Translations under genes and position numbers: made by a program
From: Branchiostoma floridae
Taxonomy: Eukaryota; Chordata; Leptocardii; Amphioxiformes; Branchiostomatidae
DNA length: 64,000 nucleotides
Direction of reading: 5' to 3'
NCBI RefSeq assembly: GCF_000003815.2
Contig: NC_049986.1
Span: forward strand, 19,175,006 to 19,239,005
The notes under the pieces: model-generated
Seen by the model: the letters and a program-made list of their open reading frames with translations, nothing else
What the model was told of the DNA's origin: nothing
Databases searched by the model: none
Part shown: positions 1-12,600 of the stretch, one piece after another
How the letters are laid out: the number at the start of each line of letters is the position of its first letter
Numbering within the stretch: position 1 is the stretch's first letter

Positions 1-60
1 GTCCCAAGGGATAGTAATAAAAACAAAAGGTTTCTCTACATTGCCTGACTGTGTATAGGT

Positions 61-240
61 TGGTAGATCTAGTCTTTAAGCAGACCCTACTGTGTTCTTA
101 GAGATAGTACGAAAGCTGGCCGAAAGAGTGTAGCTGGCCATGCAAAGGGAGTCAAATGTGCACTATTTCTTGGCCAGCTTTGATACTATCTCTAAGGCAC
201 CGTAGGGTCTGCTTGGAGACTAGATAGATCTGACTACCTA
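61..240. mobile_element. MITE-like inverted-repeat element, family A
   Basis: The two ends are imperfect inverted repeats: the left end carries AAGCAGACCCTAC and the right end GTAGGGTCTGCTT, with flanking AGATCTAGTC and GACTAGATAGATCT also pairing. The interior holds a second inverted pair around GCTGGCC and GGCCAGC with GATACTATCTCT. Related copies occur at 39450-39606 and, as a half copy, near 44636-44742. There is no coding capacity, so it is a non-autonomous DNA element. The superfamily is not determined because no clear target-site duplication is visible. Confidence 0.7.
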
Positions 241-2200
241 TATAAACCAACTACCTCCTTGGTTTAGCACAGCCATTTCAACAGTTACTCCATGGTTTGG
301 ATTCCAGGGCCAACATGTCCCCAAGGGTAAATTAGGTCATTTGCAGCTCAGTCTGCATCATGTAGCAACTTCCTCCAAACAGCTCATTCAAACTTGTTCT
401 ATGGGGAGCCCTGCATGGGGCTGTTGTCAATAAATGCACAATTGTTCATTCTTAAATGTCCTTAATGCAGAGTTTTGCTTCCAAAGATCAGCTTGAATTG
501 GAGAATAGAATCCCCCTGCTTCAAGGAACATACATCAACAGTTCTGGGCCTCCCTTTACAAGTGTACTCGAAAGGCCTTTCAAGTTAGATCATAATTAAC
601 AAAATGCTAAACTTTTGGTTGTACCAATTTGCTCCGTAGCCAAAAAAATCGGTAAGCAAGTAGAAAATAAAAGACTAGAAAGAAAGCAGACTTGTGAGTT
701 GTGACAACTGTCTGGGTCGTTTTCAGTACTCAGCCTGTCCCAAATCAGGGACACACCTTGTACAGTAGCTAGAAGCTGTTTACAGTAATTGCACACCCAA
801 TTTGCCAGCATATTTCGTGCAAACATCCAGCATGTGCAATAATGCAAAGTTACAAAGTTGGACCATATAACGTTACTGTATACCTTACAGCATACTTTGC
901 ACTGTGACACATCAATGATTATGGGCCAGCCCAGAACAGTGTCCTGTCTAGTACTGGGATAGGTTAGACTACCAACACTATGGTTACTAAGTAAAGTACA
1001 TTGTACTGTACTATGTATCCAGAGGGTAGAAAGGGTTAGATTAGTGACACTGACTGTTGATGATCACACCGCACGTACCGCACATGTGTGGTTTCCAACT
1101 AGATACAATGCAAGAACTTATAACCGCATGGCAAATATTTCTCCTTAAAGCAAAAATATTTCCAAGTGACCTTAAATGCAATTACAGTGATTAGACAATG
1201 GACGGATAGAGAACAAATTTGATTGACACAACATGTTGTCTCCCAAATCGCAATGCGGGCATTGCCATTGACAGTTTTTAGCAGGCGGGCATCCCTTTGT
1301 GGTGCTGACTCACTTGGGCCCCTCCGCCGACCTCCCACAGTATTGCTTTCTTTTGCTCCCAATAGCAATTTCATACATGTTGTCAGTATTACGCCTTAAC
1401 ACAGGCAGTTATTGGCCTATTTTTACCTACAAATTTTCGTGCAATTATCCGGCATTGGTGACTTTTCGTCATGCAGATAAGCAAAGTCACCAACAATGGA
1501 GTGAATGGGAGCCGGTTTGGGATTTAGGGATTCTGTGCAACTGACCTAAGTGTGCGATATAAAATGCATAAACACAGACACTGACTTTTGGGCATTTTGA
1601 GGTCAGAATATGACTGATCTGTCAATAATGCTTAGAGATTAATGTAAGATAACACATATTGTGCTACATACAATTTAAGTGGTCAATTATGCTTTAATGA
1701 AAATTTGCCAACATTGTTTGAACTTACATGAATCCAGGGATTTAAATGATAAAAACAAAACAGCTCGATATATGCCTAACATGAAAAGAGTGCATTTGTT
1801 CCTATATGCGGACCTTCTTCAATGACTGCAGTAAAATAGCTGAAGACAGCCTGGAAGCCACCATGCCATAACTGGTCCTGACACTGGGGGATGAAATTTC
1901 ACTCAGCAACAGTCTCAGGCCAAGTAACAATGGGCCCCTGTACTTTTGCAAGAGTTTCTGATCATCAGGAGATGTTCCAACATTCCAATCTTTGGCTGGG
2001 TGACAGCAGGTCAGCTCAGGGGTTAATCCATGGGCCTTCAGGTCAGTTCTACAGTAGAGTAGAGTTCCGTATGTTGGACCATCCTGGGCCCTGCAACACT
2101 ACTTGTAGTACTGTCCTGGCACCTCAAATACCTGGCCCCATTCATACTTGTGACTGTCGTCTTGCATTTGTTCACTATGTCTCTGTGGTGGTTTTGTACC
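241..2200. other. Intergenic stretch upstream of gene 1
   Basis: I see no convincing gene here. Open frames in this stretch are short, lack recognisable motifs and are not joined by phase-consistent splice sites. A small inverted pair ATTGGTGAC / GTCACCAA is present near 1455-1495. The promoter of gene 1 is presumably in the last few hundred bases, but no TATA or initiator motif stands out. Confidence 0.5.
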
Positions 2201-5200
2201 ATGGAAGGTACATCTGGCCTAAAACGCGTTGGGTTTCAATGTGAGTATGAGGACATAGTGGTCAATGGAGAGGACTGGTTCCTGGTGAGGAACATTGCAC
2301 AGATTCCTGATGATCCAAATGCTGTGCTGCTGAAGGTGAGTTAAGCCTTATAAACTTTGCATTCTTTTATTGTATGATCTATCAGTTGTATTATGTGGTA
2401 CGGTTAGTAAAAATATTCCTTCAATGTGTACTTTGATATGCATTATACTTTTATGATCTACATGTATCAAAGAAGTTTTGTGTTGTGGGGTATGGTTAAT
2501 AATGATATTCCTTCAAACTTTCAGTTCCACAGTGCCAAGTCTGAAAAGGGGAAGCAGCAGTTGCCAAATGGCAAAATCAAAGTCAAGTTGGGAGACTACT
2601 TCTCACCAGCAGCATCCCCCTGGGCAAAACTTGAAGACTTCCATGATCCAGCAGCCTTCATTGCGAACTTCAATGAGATGAGGGAGAGCATTGAACGGGA
2701 TGAAGATGATGAGGATAGCATGGGTGAGGAATCACAGGTGCATAGCAAAGGGATGGAAGACTTCAGTGTCGATGGAGAGCACATGGCAAAAGGAGCTGAA
2801 GGAGAATCTGAGGGTACCATGGAGGGTGAAGATGATACTAGTGATGATGAGTTTGACCCCAAAAAGCCAAAGTTACCCTCCCAAAAAGTAACAAGGAAAA
2901 AGCCCAAACATCAAGAAACAGACCCGGAGACAGAAGATGAAATTCATGGTGATGATGGTGACCAAGAAGAAGAAGTTGACCAAAGGAAGAAGAAGAAGAA
3001 GACCAAAGGAAGCAAGGGAAGGAAAGAAAAGAGACAGATTGAGAAGTGTGACTTTAGAGAAGCGGTGGAGAAAATGAGACAGATTCACCCTGATGTAGAC
3101 AAAGTGGAGAACAACATGCCACTCAACAAGAACGCATTAGGCTGGAGGAGTGCTGTAGCTGATCAACAGAATTCAACTGTAAGTATTAGTTGCATATTCT
3201 TTAGCTACAGTATATAGTGTTTTCTCACTTCTTAAGACATATCCATAACCCAAGGCTACACCAATTTAATTCCTTGATTCTCAGACATTTTTTATGTAAA
3301 ATTCTAGCATGCCTCAGGACATGTTGAAAACAGATACCTTGGAGGAAAACTTGCATCTGACTCCAAGCTAGCCTGGTATTGAGTGATTTAGCTACCTCAC
3401 ATTCCTCACAATCACTTCATTTACAGAACAGCTGCACATGGATATCGGGCTGGAACTTGGTAGAAGCAAAATTACCAAATTCCAGCCTGATACCCAGGTG
3501 TTCGGCATATACTGAGTCTCATCAATATCATATTGTTCCTAAAATTGGATACTGAACATAAGTCAAGTAAGTCAAGAATATAAAGCATGAGAAGTTAGCA
3601 TACAGTGTGTATGTACATTGTATGGGCTGAGTTTTATGTCACTTGCAAATTCTACATTTCACACCTAGATATTGTAAAATATTTCATTTTCCATCATGAC
3701 TAACTCCAGAGGAGCTGGCCCTGACCAGATTGCAACTTATAAACTGTGGGTGCTGGGTATATTCTGTTGTATGCCTACTAGTAGATATTTAGAGTAAATC
3801 CCATTTAAAATGGCCTAATCCAGAGTATACCTAGGATCCCAGCCGAGTGGTGGAATGAATAATACCTGTATTCTGAGAGGGCAATCAGAGAGTGCACCTC
3901 ATTCCCACTCTACAATACACCCTAGTTGTGCCTGACCCCTTGCTCCTCCTGTTGTACATCAATAATCAGTATTTACTCCAGCCCATCTAACTTTTGTGTT
4001 TGGTCAAAGCTTACCTGGAAATGATTCAATATTTTATCATTCATTTTTCAGTTACTGAATGTGTCATCCCTCATGGCTACCCATGTCGCTGTGGCTACCC
4101 TTAGCCCTCGTTGCTACCAGGAGGCCCAAGGCATCATGTCTTTGTGGTCTGCTGGTCAGTGCCGTGGACAGGGAAAAAGCCGCAACGTGAAACAGACCAT
4201 CTTCAGAGAGCTAAAGGGCCAGCACAGAGAGGAGGACCTGTTTGACCTTCTTCGCCAACTAAGGAGGGGACAAATAGACTGGGATGACTTTGAAACTAGA
4301 GCAAAAGCCCACAAGGTAAATACATGTATACATTTATGACACTACTACTACAACTACTACAACTAGTCAAAGTTACTATGCTTCCTCAACTTCTTTTGTT
4401 CTATTTGAAACTACTACTCATGTAGCAAATTGCACATGTACATGTACAAATGTACATGACTTGTATTACTTTGATCCCTGAGGTTCTTGAGCTACATGTG
4501 TATTACTTGTAACGCTAGTTCACCTTTATCTGCGGGGTAACCTATATCCATTGTTGTTTTTTAAAAAGGGTATTATATATTTTATGGGAATCCGGATATC
4601 AAGACGAAGGACGGTGGTTTTAAGCAGCAATATTTGGATATATTGCAATTTGAAGCTACTGTCAGTCGATTTTATATGCCTAAATACACGGCTTTCAAAT
4701 ACAACGGATATAGGTTATGCCCCGAACAAAGGTGAACTAGTTACTTGTCTGCTGTGATTGAGGAAGACATACCAGAGTTCAATCCGATACTGTAAATGCA
4801 TTTAAGTTCGCGGGGATTTAATTTCGTGGTAGCAGGAAAAAGGACTTTTCGCAGTGGTTTTAAGTTTGCGGTATCACCATGCACCGTAGTCTCTTAATGC
4901 CATGGAAAAATTTTCGTGGTGGTTTTAAATTCGCGGTGAAGTGACCACCGCGAAAACCGCGAACATTTCTGCATTTACAGTACCTTTCTTCATTATTCAT
5001 TTGCCTTCTGACCCTGTCTGGAAAACACATCTGGAGTGCTGTTCCTTCCAGGATGTTGCTATAACCTATCTGTTTCACCTCTATGGCCCCCTGACCTACA
5101 TACAATTCCACTGCCTGCTGCCTTCAAAGCTTGCTGCTTAGAGAACCACTGTAGTGTATGCTTCTGAGGGAAAACAGATTCGTATTTGTATTTTCAATTT

Positions 5201-6032
5201 ACCTGGTCAATGACTTTGATGTACCATCAATATTAGATGGCAAGAAATTATACTGCATAAATATTTCAGACCTTTCTAATAAATGGCTTAGACAGACCCA
5301 GTCCACTTTGATGCTTATTTTCCTCTTTAATATCTCAATATTCCTTATTGTTTTTAGAAGAGAAACAGATCCACAAGTGCAACAAGTGCAACAAGTGCAA
5401 CAAGTGCAACAAGTGCAGAGGCACAGAAGAAAGCCCTTCAGCTCCAGGAAGAGGTTGCTATTCTTCAGCATCAAAAGCATCAACTTATGGACGAAATAGA
5501 AAAAATGAAAAGGGAAAAAAATGAAATCCAGGACGAGTTAGTCGATTTGCAGAAGCAAAAACAGCAAGAGCAGGAGTCGAGGGATCAGCTACAACAAGCA
5601 AATCAAGAACAAGGAGGAAAGAAAAGAAGGATGACCGAGAAGGAGAGCCAGCTGATGCTGAGAGGAAAGAGGCAAAAAGTGGGAGATACATCTACATCTA
5701 CATCTGGAGCATCTGTAGTGGAAAATAGTTGGGTGGGGGTATGGTACGAGCGCAAGGGAAGCAGAGTTGGTAGTCCTGGGGTATGGTACCCAGGACGAGT
5801 CCTGGAAATCCTTCCTGGAGGAAAAATTAAAATCAAATTCCTTCAGTATGACCCTTCCTCCCCGGGAAGATTTACTGAGCCATCAACAGAAGACAAACAG
5901 TCAGTCTTTCCATCATTCATCATTCGAAAAAACTTGCAAGTAGTTGAGGAGAGTACTGGAGTATGGAAGGTACTGAACAAGGGGGAGGTGGACAGAGCAT
6001 GCAAGCGCTTCAAGCCTCCCTCTCGCCACTGA
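2201..6032 (+). CDS. Uncharacterised coiled-coil protein with Tudor-like C-terminus (gene 1)
   Basis: Four exons, all joined in phase 0: 2201-2335, 2525-3178, 4052-4315 and 5358-6032, giving 575 aa. The start ATG lies in a strong Kozak context (ACCATGG). Residues 1-110 are mixed and may form a small barrel; about 95-175 are Asp/Glu rich; about 175-235 are Lys rich (nuclear-type basic runs). Exon 3 contributes a helical segment with no known motif. Exon 4 opens with an in-frame 9-bp repeat coding Thr-Ser-Ala units, then a Gln/Glu/Lys coiled coil (about 375-440), then a Tudor/SH3-barrel-like segment (about 475-560) with two Trp-Tyr pairs and the pattern WYPGRVLEILPGGKIKIKF. I do not recognise the family. 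By analogy, a WYPGxV barrel suggests a chromatin- or peptide-reading role; that is inference. It lies on the same strand as, and 3.6 kb upstream of, the protease-transposase gene, so the two may work together. The intron phases make the model solid even though the function is unknown. Confidence 0.85.
3241..3310. mobile_element. Fragment of a GGCCACACCAATTTAATT-type MITE
   Basis: The segment GGCTACACCAATTTAATTCC matches the terminal repeat of the complete element at 22910-23353. Only one end is recognisable, inside intron 2 of gene 1, so this is a degraded copy. Confidence 0.45.
4515..4740. mobile_element. MITE, family B (CTAGTTCACCTTT ends)
   Basis: The left end CTAGTTCACCTTTATC is answered by GGTGAACTAG on the right, and the repeats extend inward through GGGGTAACCTATATCC and GGATATAGGTTATGCCCC. 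Related elements lie at 40292-40499 and 41194-41401. The element is non-coding and lies in intron 3 of gene 1. Confidence 0.8.
4790..4980. mobile_element. MITE, family C (CTGTAAATGCA ends, TA target site)
   Basis: Begins CTGTAAATGCA and ends TGCATTTACAG, flanked by TA on both sides. The interior repeats the motif of 'cgcggt / accgcg' blocks on both arms. A second copy lies at 58820-59027. TA duplication fits a Tc1/mariner-type origin; that assignment is inference from the target site only. Confidence 0.85.
5373..5415 (+). repeat. In-frame 9-bp coding microsatellite
   Basis: Units of ACAAGTGCA-type sequence repeat about five times within exon 4 of gene 1 and encode Thr-Ser-Ala triplets just before the coiled coil. 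The unit length is a multiple of three, so copy-number changes would keep the frame. Confidence 0.85.
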
Positions 6033-6189
6033 AGGGCAAAATTACCTGACAGCATTACAATGTATACAAAGAAGTCAAATTGTTTTTTTGTGATTTTAGA
6101 AAATGGATGCCCTGTCCACCTCCTTTTCTTAGCCTTCCATACTCCGTCCAATCCAAACCTACCAACCATTCATTATGATTAACATCATG

Positions 6190-6195
6190 AATAAA
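6190..6195 (+). terminator. Polyadenylation signal of gene 1
   Basis: AATAAA about 160 nt after the stop codon of gene 1 is the first canonical signal downstream, so the mRNA probably ends near 6210. Confidence 0.6.
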
Positions 6196-6199
6196 ATCT

Positions 6200-8195
6200 G
6201 TCTTTTTTAGGTGATTAGGGTAATGCATATATACATTTTTGTACATGTACAAGCCAAGCAGTATACAGATATGAAATACAGTTCAGACTGTACTTTCCAC
6301 CCTTTTTTATCAGTGTACTCATGTTGTCGGTAACCAGATAATATCATCATCTAAACTTTTGATGGTTCCATGAATCTTTCATAGCAGGAAGGGGCATACT
6401 GAAGGAATTTGACTTTTTGTAGCTATTAATCACTAGACTGATGTTGGTTATATTGTAGATTCATAACATATAATATGATTTTCTAGAGTTTGATATGGTT
6501 AACCTGTCCTTTTTTTGATGCATTAAATTGTTCCAATGTTACAGCAATGGATAGTGGAAAACAATACAACTGTTACAGAATGAGAACAGTGTGGGAGTTC
6601 AGATAAAGCTACATTGTGCTGGACTGATCATGGCTTCTGCAAAATGTAGATCTAGGATGCGATCAGTTGTTCATATTTTTTTCCCACTGTTTTGTGATTT
6701 TTGAAAGTGGCAATTCCTACAATCAAAATGATAAATAACATTATACTTATAGGTACATGTACAATGTCGCGATACACAATGCTACATGCCCAATGCTACA
6801 TTATCATCAATAGTTTTTACTCTGTTTAAAACCATATGATTCATTTTTATTCATCCATATGATTTAATATAGATACATACCAATTTCTATGGTGCAAAAC
6901 ATGTACAAAAGCATTTTGATGCTCATTAAACTATGCCACTTGGCAAACAACTCTATCCCATAAAAATCATTGTTGATCAAGTGTCAGGAATCTTAGGATG
7001 GATAAAAAGGATTCTCTAATCGTCATAACTTTGTATTGAAATCCAATCCATGGCTGTCAGTGTTGTCAGAGTTGTTTAAAACTATAATAATAATCATCTG
7101 GTGTGTTTTGCCAGCCAGTGGTACCCAATGAGTAATGAGGCTGACAAGCGTGGTCGAGGCCCCTCCTCGAGCACTATGTTTAACTTTGACGTTTGAATCA
7201 GGTCCTACATGGGCAATATAGTGGTTGTTGATATATGAGTCATAACCCCTTTTTCTATGTTAAAGATAAGAGTGCTTCAAACGGCATCCCTTATGAATTG
7301 CCGTGGCTCATTGAATGTCTTTTTATGCACAGGATGTTTAATATGTACATGTACCACAGAATCTGTCTGCTTTTTCATCAATTGGTGTTTGGTAGACTTG
7401 CAACAATGTACATGTAACATATATATGTACTATGTAGACAGATACATGTTACAAAATGTGCCATATACACTGTATATTAAGTAGACTTACAAAATTAATG
7501 TAGTAGTGCTACTTCTATTTCTAATGACATGTTGTACTCTTTGTACATTTATTCAAAAAATCTGTTCTATAAATAGGGAGTAAAGACTCCACTTAGTTAT
7601 AGGGTAAAGAATCCACTTATAGGGAGTAAAGAATCCATTTTGTCTATATGGAAATATGTCTCTGTATCCAGTGATAGAATAGGATATATTCTGAAAAATC
7701 AAGGGCCTTTAAGATGTGCATGGCATAGTTTATCACATTACATGTATTTAACATTGCAATTTTCACTGCCTTTTTCTAGATCACAGACTATTTTGGCTAT
7801 CTCACTGGGTAAATTTGCCTTTGTATAAGTTTTCCTTTGCAAGGAACCTCCTGTACAAGAATAATGATATAAAGTTCAGGGCTAGAAAGTACCATATATT
7901 ACCTATGTATAGAGATACATGTCTCATGATATATCTTCCCAATTAAACTGAAAGTAGTTCAGGGTAGTTCAGATTTTTTTTGGTGGCTTGGACTCTTGAT
8001 GATCACGAATTATGCTATCATTAAATTCAATCAAATCTTTCTTCCAGCCAGTCTGATGTATGTCTCATTTGTTGTGGCATTTTTCTTTACCATCTACAAG
8101 TTGTATCTGTATCTGTATCTATATAGCCGGTATAACCGCCGTTCGGCGTAACACACCAGCTTTGCAGGCACGCGGCGCAGCAGCAGCTGGTTATA
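6200..8195. other. Intergenic region between genes 1 and 2, proximal part
   Basis: AT-rich sequence with many TACATGTACA-like words. I see no exon-like frame with splice sites. Three near-repeats of a 'gggagtaaag(a)atccac' type phrase occur at about 7577-7640. Confidence 0.5.
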
Positions 8196-8504
8196 TTACA
8201 CCGAACGACTCGTTACCCCTAACTTTTGCACATCTATCTGCAAGCGTTCTTTAAAACTACCGAGAGAAGATGCCCCTACTGTACTTGGTGATAACAAGTT
8301 CCACTCTACGATAGCTCTGGGAAAGTACGAATTTTTGAACACATCAATCCTAGGTTGGTAACTCTGGTATTTGAAAGCATGACTGTTTCTTGTTCTTTTT
8401 TGAGCTGGTATTAGATACTTATCCGTTGGTACGTCCACCAGTTTATTGGTCATTTTGTACATCATGGAAAGTCTGGACATTTTCCTTCTGTCTTCAAGTG
8501 ACAT
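8196..8504 (-). mobile_element. CR1-like non-LTR retrotransposon, C-terminal ORF2 remnant
   Basis: On the minus strand an open frame of about 100 aa ends in the pattern typical of the C-terminus of CR1/L2-type reverse transcriptase proteins: LEDRRK near the start, then KLVDVPTDKYLIPA, RTRNSHAF, then FFPRAIVEWN-like (here YFPRAIVEWNLL), and SLGSFKERL near the end. Only this tail is present, so it is a 5'-truncated insertion and not a functional gene. A shorter, more decayed relative lies near 57612-57725 in the same orientation. Confidence 0.8.
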
Positions 8505-9280
8505 CTACTGTATATGCATTGTATATGCATATGCAAGACAAAAATTTTCTTAGCTTATAAGAAAACCCTTTCCCTTGGCTTCTGCCAAACAAAGCAGAAA
8601 CTTTTCTTCTGGGTAAGATTTGAGGGGGAGGGGACAGGCAGACCTCTCTCAAATAGCTAGAGGATTGTATCATGGCAACCGTCTCAGAGAGGTCAGACCC
8701 ACTTCAGACATGCTAGACCTTCTTGACCCATTTTTATTCCCCAGGTTGCCAAGCAGGGCAGTGTGGTCTGAACTTTTGCCCTCTGAAGCACTACTGTAGC
8801 ATTTCACCCTGCTATGTTGTTAGCTACATCTAGATTTGAAACAAAGGTGACAACAGAAGAGCTTTGTCCAAGAAAATTCACATGTCATTGATATAAATTG
8901 ATGTTGGAGAAGTATTTTTTAAGATTAACAATGGAAGTTTGGATACTCTACTTTATCTAGTTTTTGGCAGTTACAAATTAAGTAGGTACTTGGACTGTTA
9001 TCTGAGCAGCCTGTCTTTGATAGTGTTCTCTTGTTGTAAATAACTGTTCACTTTCAAGGAGTTCCTTATTGGTAGTTGCAAGTGTTGTCACATACGTAAT
9101 GTTGAATAAATGGGAGACCCATACATGCACTACACCACAAAACAGATTAAAGGTATACAACTTATGCCAACAAATATTTGTAATTGATTTTTTGCTATAC
9201 AAGTTTTTCTTTTACAAAGCCAACCCCAAAACAATATCCCAACAGCCTCTATGAGTCAAAGACTAAAAGAGGAACTGGGC
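8505..9280. other. Intergenic region upstream of the gene 2 promoter
   Basis: No gene-like structure seen. Sequence is ordinary AT-rich non-coding DNA. Confidence 0.4.
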
Positions 9281-9457
9281 ATTGGTCCCCAAATCGACTT
9301 GGAAGCTACAGCTCAGGGTCTTTTGGAGGTCAACCCATATTGCAGCCTCCCACGAGAAGGTGACTGGGACAGGCTGATTGGTCAATTCGCAGTTACAGGG
9401 GCAGCAGTGCTGGTCATTGATTGGCCCCCAGTTTTGGCTCCCAATTTTGGCGGGAAA
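9281..9457 (+). promoter_or_regulatory. Putative promoter of gene 2: CCAAT boxes and an E2F site
   Basis: Within 180 bp lie four CCAAT-box cores (ATTGG at 9281-9285, 9377-9381 and 9420-9424; CCAAT at 9441-9445) and directly after the last one a TTTTGGCGGGAAA sequence (9445-9457), a good match to the E2F consensus GGCGGGAA. This arrangement (NF-Y sites plus E2F, no TATA) is typical of S-phase-regulated promoters. A 5'UTR exon could end at the donor after 9570 and splice to the acceptor before 9683, which leads into the first coding exon. An open frame covers this block (9251-9556), but I treat it as fortuitous. Confidence 0.55.
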
Positions 9458-9695
9458 CTTGGTGTACATGTGCAGCCCAACACAGCAAGCCCTGACTCCA
9501 GCTTGGTGGGTCCTACAGCAGCCTACCCACTAGCCCTCCAGAAGAGATTTTTTTAGAGTGGCAAACTTGAAGGTACATTATTTTCTATTAATTTACATCA
9601 GTTCCTGATTATCCAATATGATTATAATGCTATTTTCAAAATTAGACATTTCAATATGCTAACTGTATTATTCAACTTCCAGTTCATGACAAAGA

Positions 9696-12600
9696 ATGTG
9701 GACTGCTAAGCTACCACCGTACTGTGACCTGGCACAGGCTGCAAGGTACAGGCCGCTAAGCCCAGAGGATCACAAACTTGTAAGTCACCTTTGGGAGAGT
9801 AGACAGTCTAGCATTTCCAAGGTTTCATGTCTATGATATCCTTCTCTTGTTGGAACAAAATCTGCATTGCTTGCATTGAAAGGTAGATAGAATACCCTGA
9901 ATTCTGAATTTATCTTTTTGCTCAATTCAGGTGACTAATCTACTTGAAGCACCTCCTAGCAGAATAAGCCACAGGGACCTGTTGACTCTTGAGGATGAGA
10001 AATGGATCTCAGACAATGTAAGTGTTGTAAGTGAATGGTCAAAAACCAACTGGTTTTGTATGAAAACAAATGTTCCACGACAGGAGTAAATAATGAGTAA
10101 ATAAGAATGAATCAATTTCTTCTACTGATGAAGTGGTGCTTGAGCTAGCAGATAATACTCAAAAGATAATCAGGTGCTTGATTAAATTCAGGACTTTCAT
10201 TGACAAGTTCTTACCTTTATTATCATTCTAGGTCATTGAGCTTTATCTTCCAATCATCAAGGCAGCTGAACAGGTAACTTGCAGCAGTTACCAGTGTATT
10301 TTTTTGCACATTAATGTACATTGCATTGTATTGAATGAAAAAGTGCAATTTATGAATTTTGACTTTTACTGAAATTACTGTGTTTGATATTATAACAGGT
10401 AGTGCAATGAACTTTAATAGAACATGTATATATTCCTTTCAGACTTGTAAAATTGAGTACTTTAACTGCTCTGCATATGATCAGCTGAGGTTGAGAAAAC
10501 AGTTTGGCAAGTACAAGAATAGACAGAAAACTCCAAAGGTATGTTGATGCACTATGTTGAATTCTTAGAATTGTGCACAGAATGACCAGAGTTATACTGA
10601 AGTGTACTAAGAATTGTAACAGTTAAAAAAAATTTTCCATCAACTCATGATGCAAGCGAATGATTGATTGATATTTCCTTAAATCTTATGATCTACTACA
10701 GTTTCTAAATATTACATGGTTACAATTATCCTGCTTTTTTTACTAGGACATACAAGGAAGTGATATTGTCTTTATGCCAGTATATCAAGCCAGTCACTGG
10801 GGGTTGTTGGTAAGTTAATCTATTAAACTCTTGTGTGCGTACATATGTGTGTGTGTGTGTGCATTTGGTTTTATTGCATACGTAAACCACCTCATTGATC
10901 ATGGCATAATACACCTCTGTTCTGAATAGGACTCCTATTCTTTTCGATGAGTGTGGCATATATTCTTTGACATGCTTGGGATGTGGCTGTCCCCAAACAC
11001 GAGACACCATTTTTACCTGTGTGAAGTGAGGAAGATCAAGTAAAGTGCCTTTCCCATGGACACAAGATCAGTGTCGTGGCAAGATTTGAACCCGACCTCT
11101 TGGTTCTGAGCCGAACTCACTATTGTTAAGCACACAATCCCAGTGTATGTGTGCATACTCTGCATGAATTGCCAATTTCAAGCATGCTTACAGAATATCT
11201 TTTCCTCAAGTTCTTTCAACAATGCAAATACATTTTGTTTTCTTTTTCAATTTGCAGGTGTACTATGTGAAGAAGAAGTGGGTAGTTTTAATGGACTCAT
11301 TACAAAGCTCACACTGCATCAATCAGGTTACAGCACTGGCAAGAGCAAAGTTAGTTTTGTTTTATGCATATGCATATGAGTGACAAATTAGCTATTTGTA
11401 CTGTTACAGTCAAATCTTCTTTATGCTTGATTTGTCTTGGCATGTTACCATCTTGTTATCCAGTCTGAATACTCTCTAGCTCTGAGCCCTGGGTTTTGGC
11501 AAGCCTACAAACAAAAAATCCACTTACTCTAATACTCATTGAGAGAATGTGCACAACACATAGCTTCTGTAAAGTATGAAGCACATGTAGGTCATAAACT
11601 TGTCCTTCATTATTACATTGGTTTACATGATTGCACAAATGTAGTACTGCAAATAATTCAGTTGGAAAAGTACAGTACGTAGTTATGCTAGGTTTTATCA
11701 TACTGATTATAACTCCTCCATTATCCTCTGAGTAAGCATTTGCTTCAGGCAAAACCATTTTGTGTTGTGTGATGTGAAGCACACTTTCCCTAGTACAGTT
11801 TGTAGTTCATTTGAAATTACCTCTTTGATCTTACAGGCGATTCTTGACATTCTATTTGCCAAAAAATGAGCTGAACTGGAAGGACTGGACCTTCTACATG
11901 CCTCCAGCTGATGTAAGTAAAACTATTTCTGCAAGGCTGAGTTTCTCTCTAAGAATGAAAGAGAAATAAAAACTATTACCAGTTAAAGCTGATAGGTAAT
12001 GGGTATCTGACCGGCAAGCATGGAATTGTGAAGAGACCAATTTTCAAGTACGACATAGTAATACTATGTGGTTTGGGCATGTGACATCTGACTCCAAGCC
12101 AGAATAGGGAAGCAAAATGCATAAAGTATTACTGATTGGGTTTTAAGATTATCTGTCACTGTTTCCCCCTCTTTTACAGGAAATCCCTCAGCAAACGAAT
12201 GGAAATGATTGTGGAGTCTTTGTTTGCCAGGTTGGTCATCAATTCACATTTGTCTGGAAACAAATTGTTGTTGTGTCAAATTTATTTCAGTATTCAAAGA
12301 TGGTATGGCTTTTACAACATGTATATGCAATGGCTTTGATTTAAGTCATCATTGTGCTGATCTTATTTATCTTGGGCAGTGAATAGTTTTGGTGTAAATT
12401 GGTAGCTTATTCTTATTGTACTATGTTCAGTGACTTCACAGACTACAGCGCTAAGTCATTCTATATCTAGAACTCTGTAGTTCCAAGGTCATACTTTGAC
12501 CCTTTGTCAGTCTCAAGTACGAAATAGGACAACCTTGAACTCTGTTGATAGTCACCCTTTCTTAAGCAATTGTTACACACATATTGTTCAGTATTACATG

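Noticed and set aside
4860-5141. Frames on both strands around 4.9-5.1 kb
   Set aside because: They run across the family C MITE and have no splice or protein support.
9251-9556. Open frame of 101 codons just before gene 2, with an acceptor-like AG upstream
   Set aside because: It overlaps the CCAAT/E2F block, has no donor that links in phase to the protease exons with a sensible product, and resembles no protein; better read as promoter and 5'UTR.
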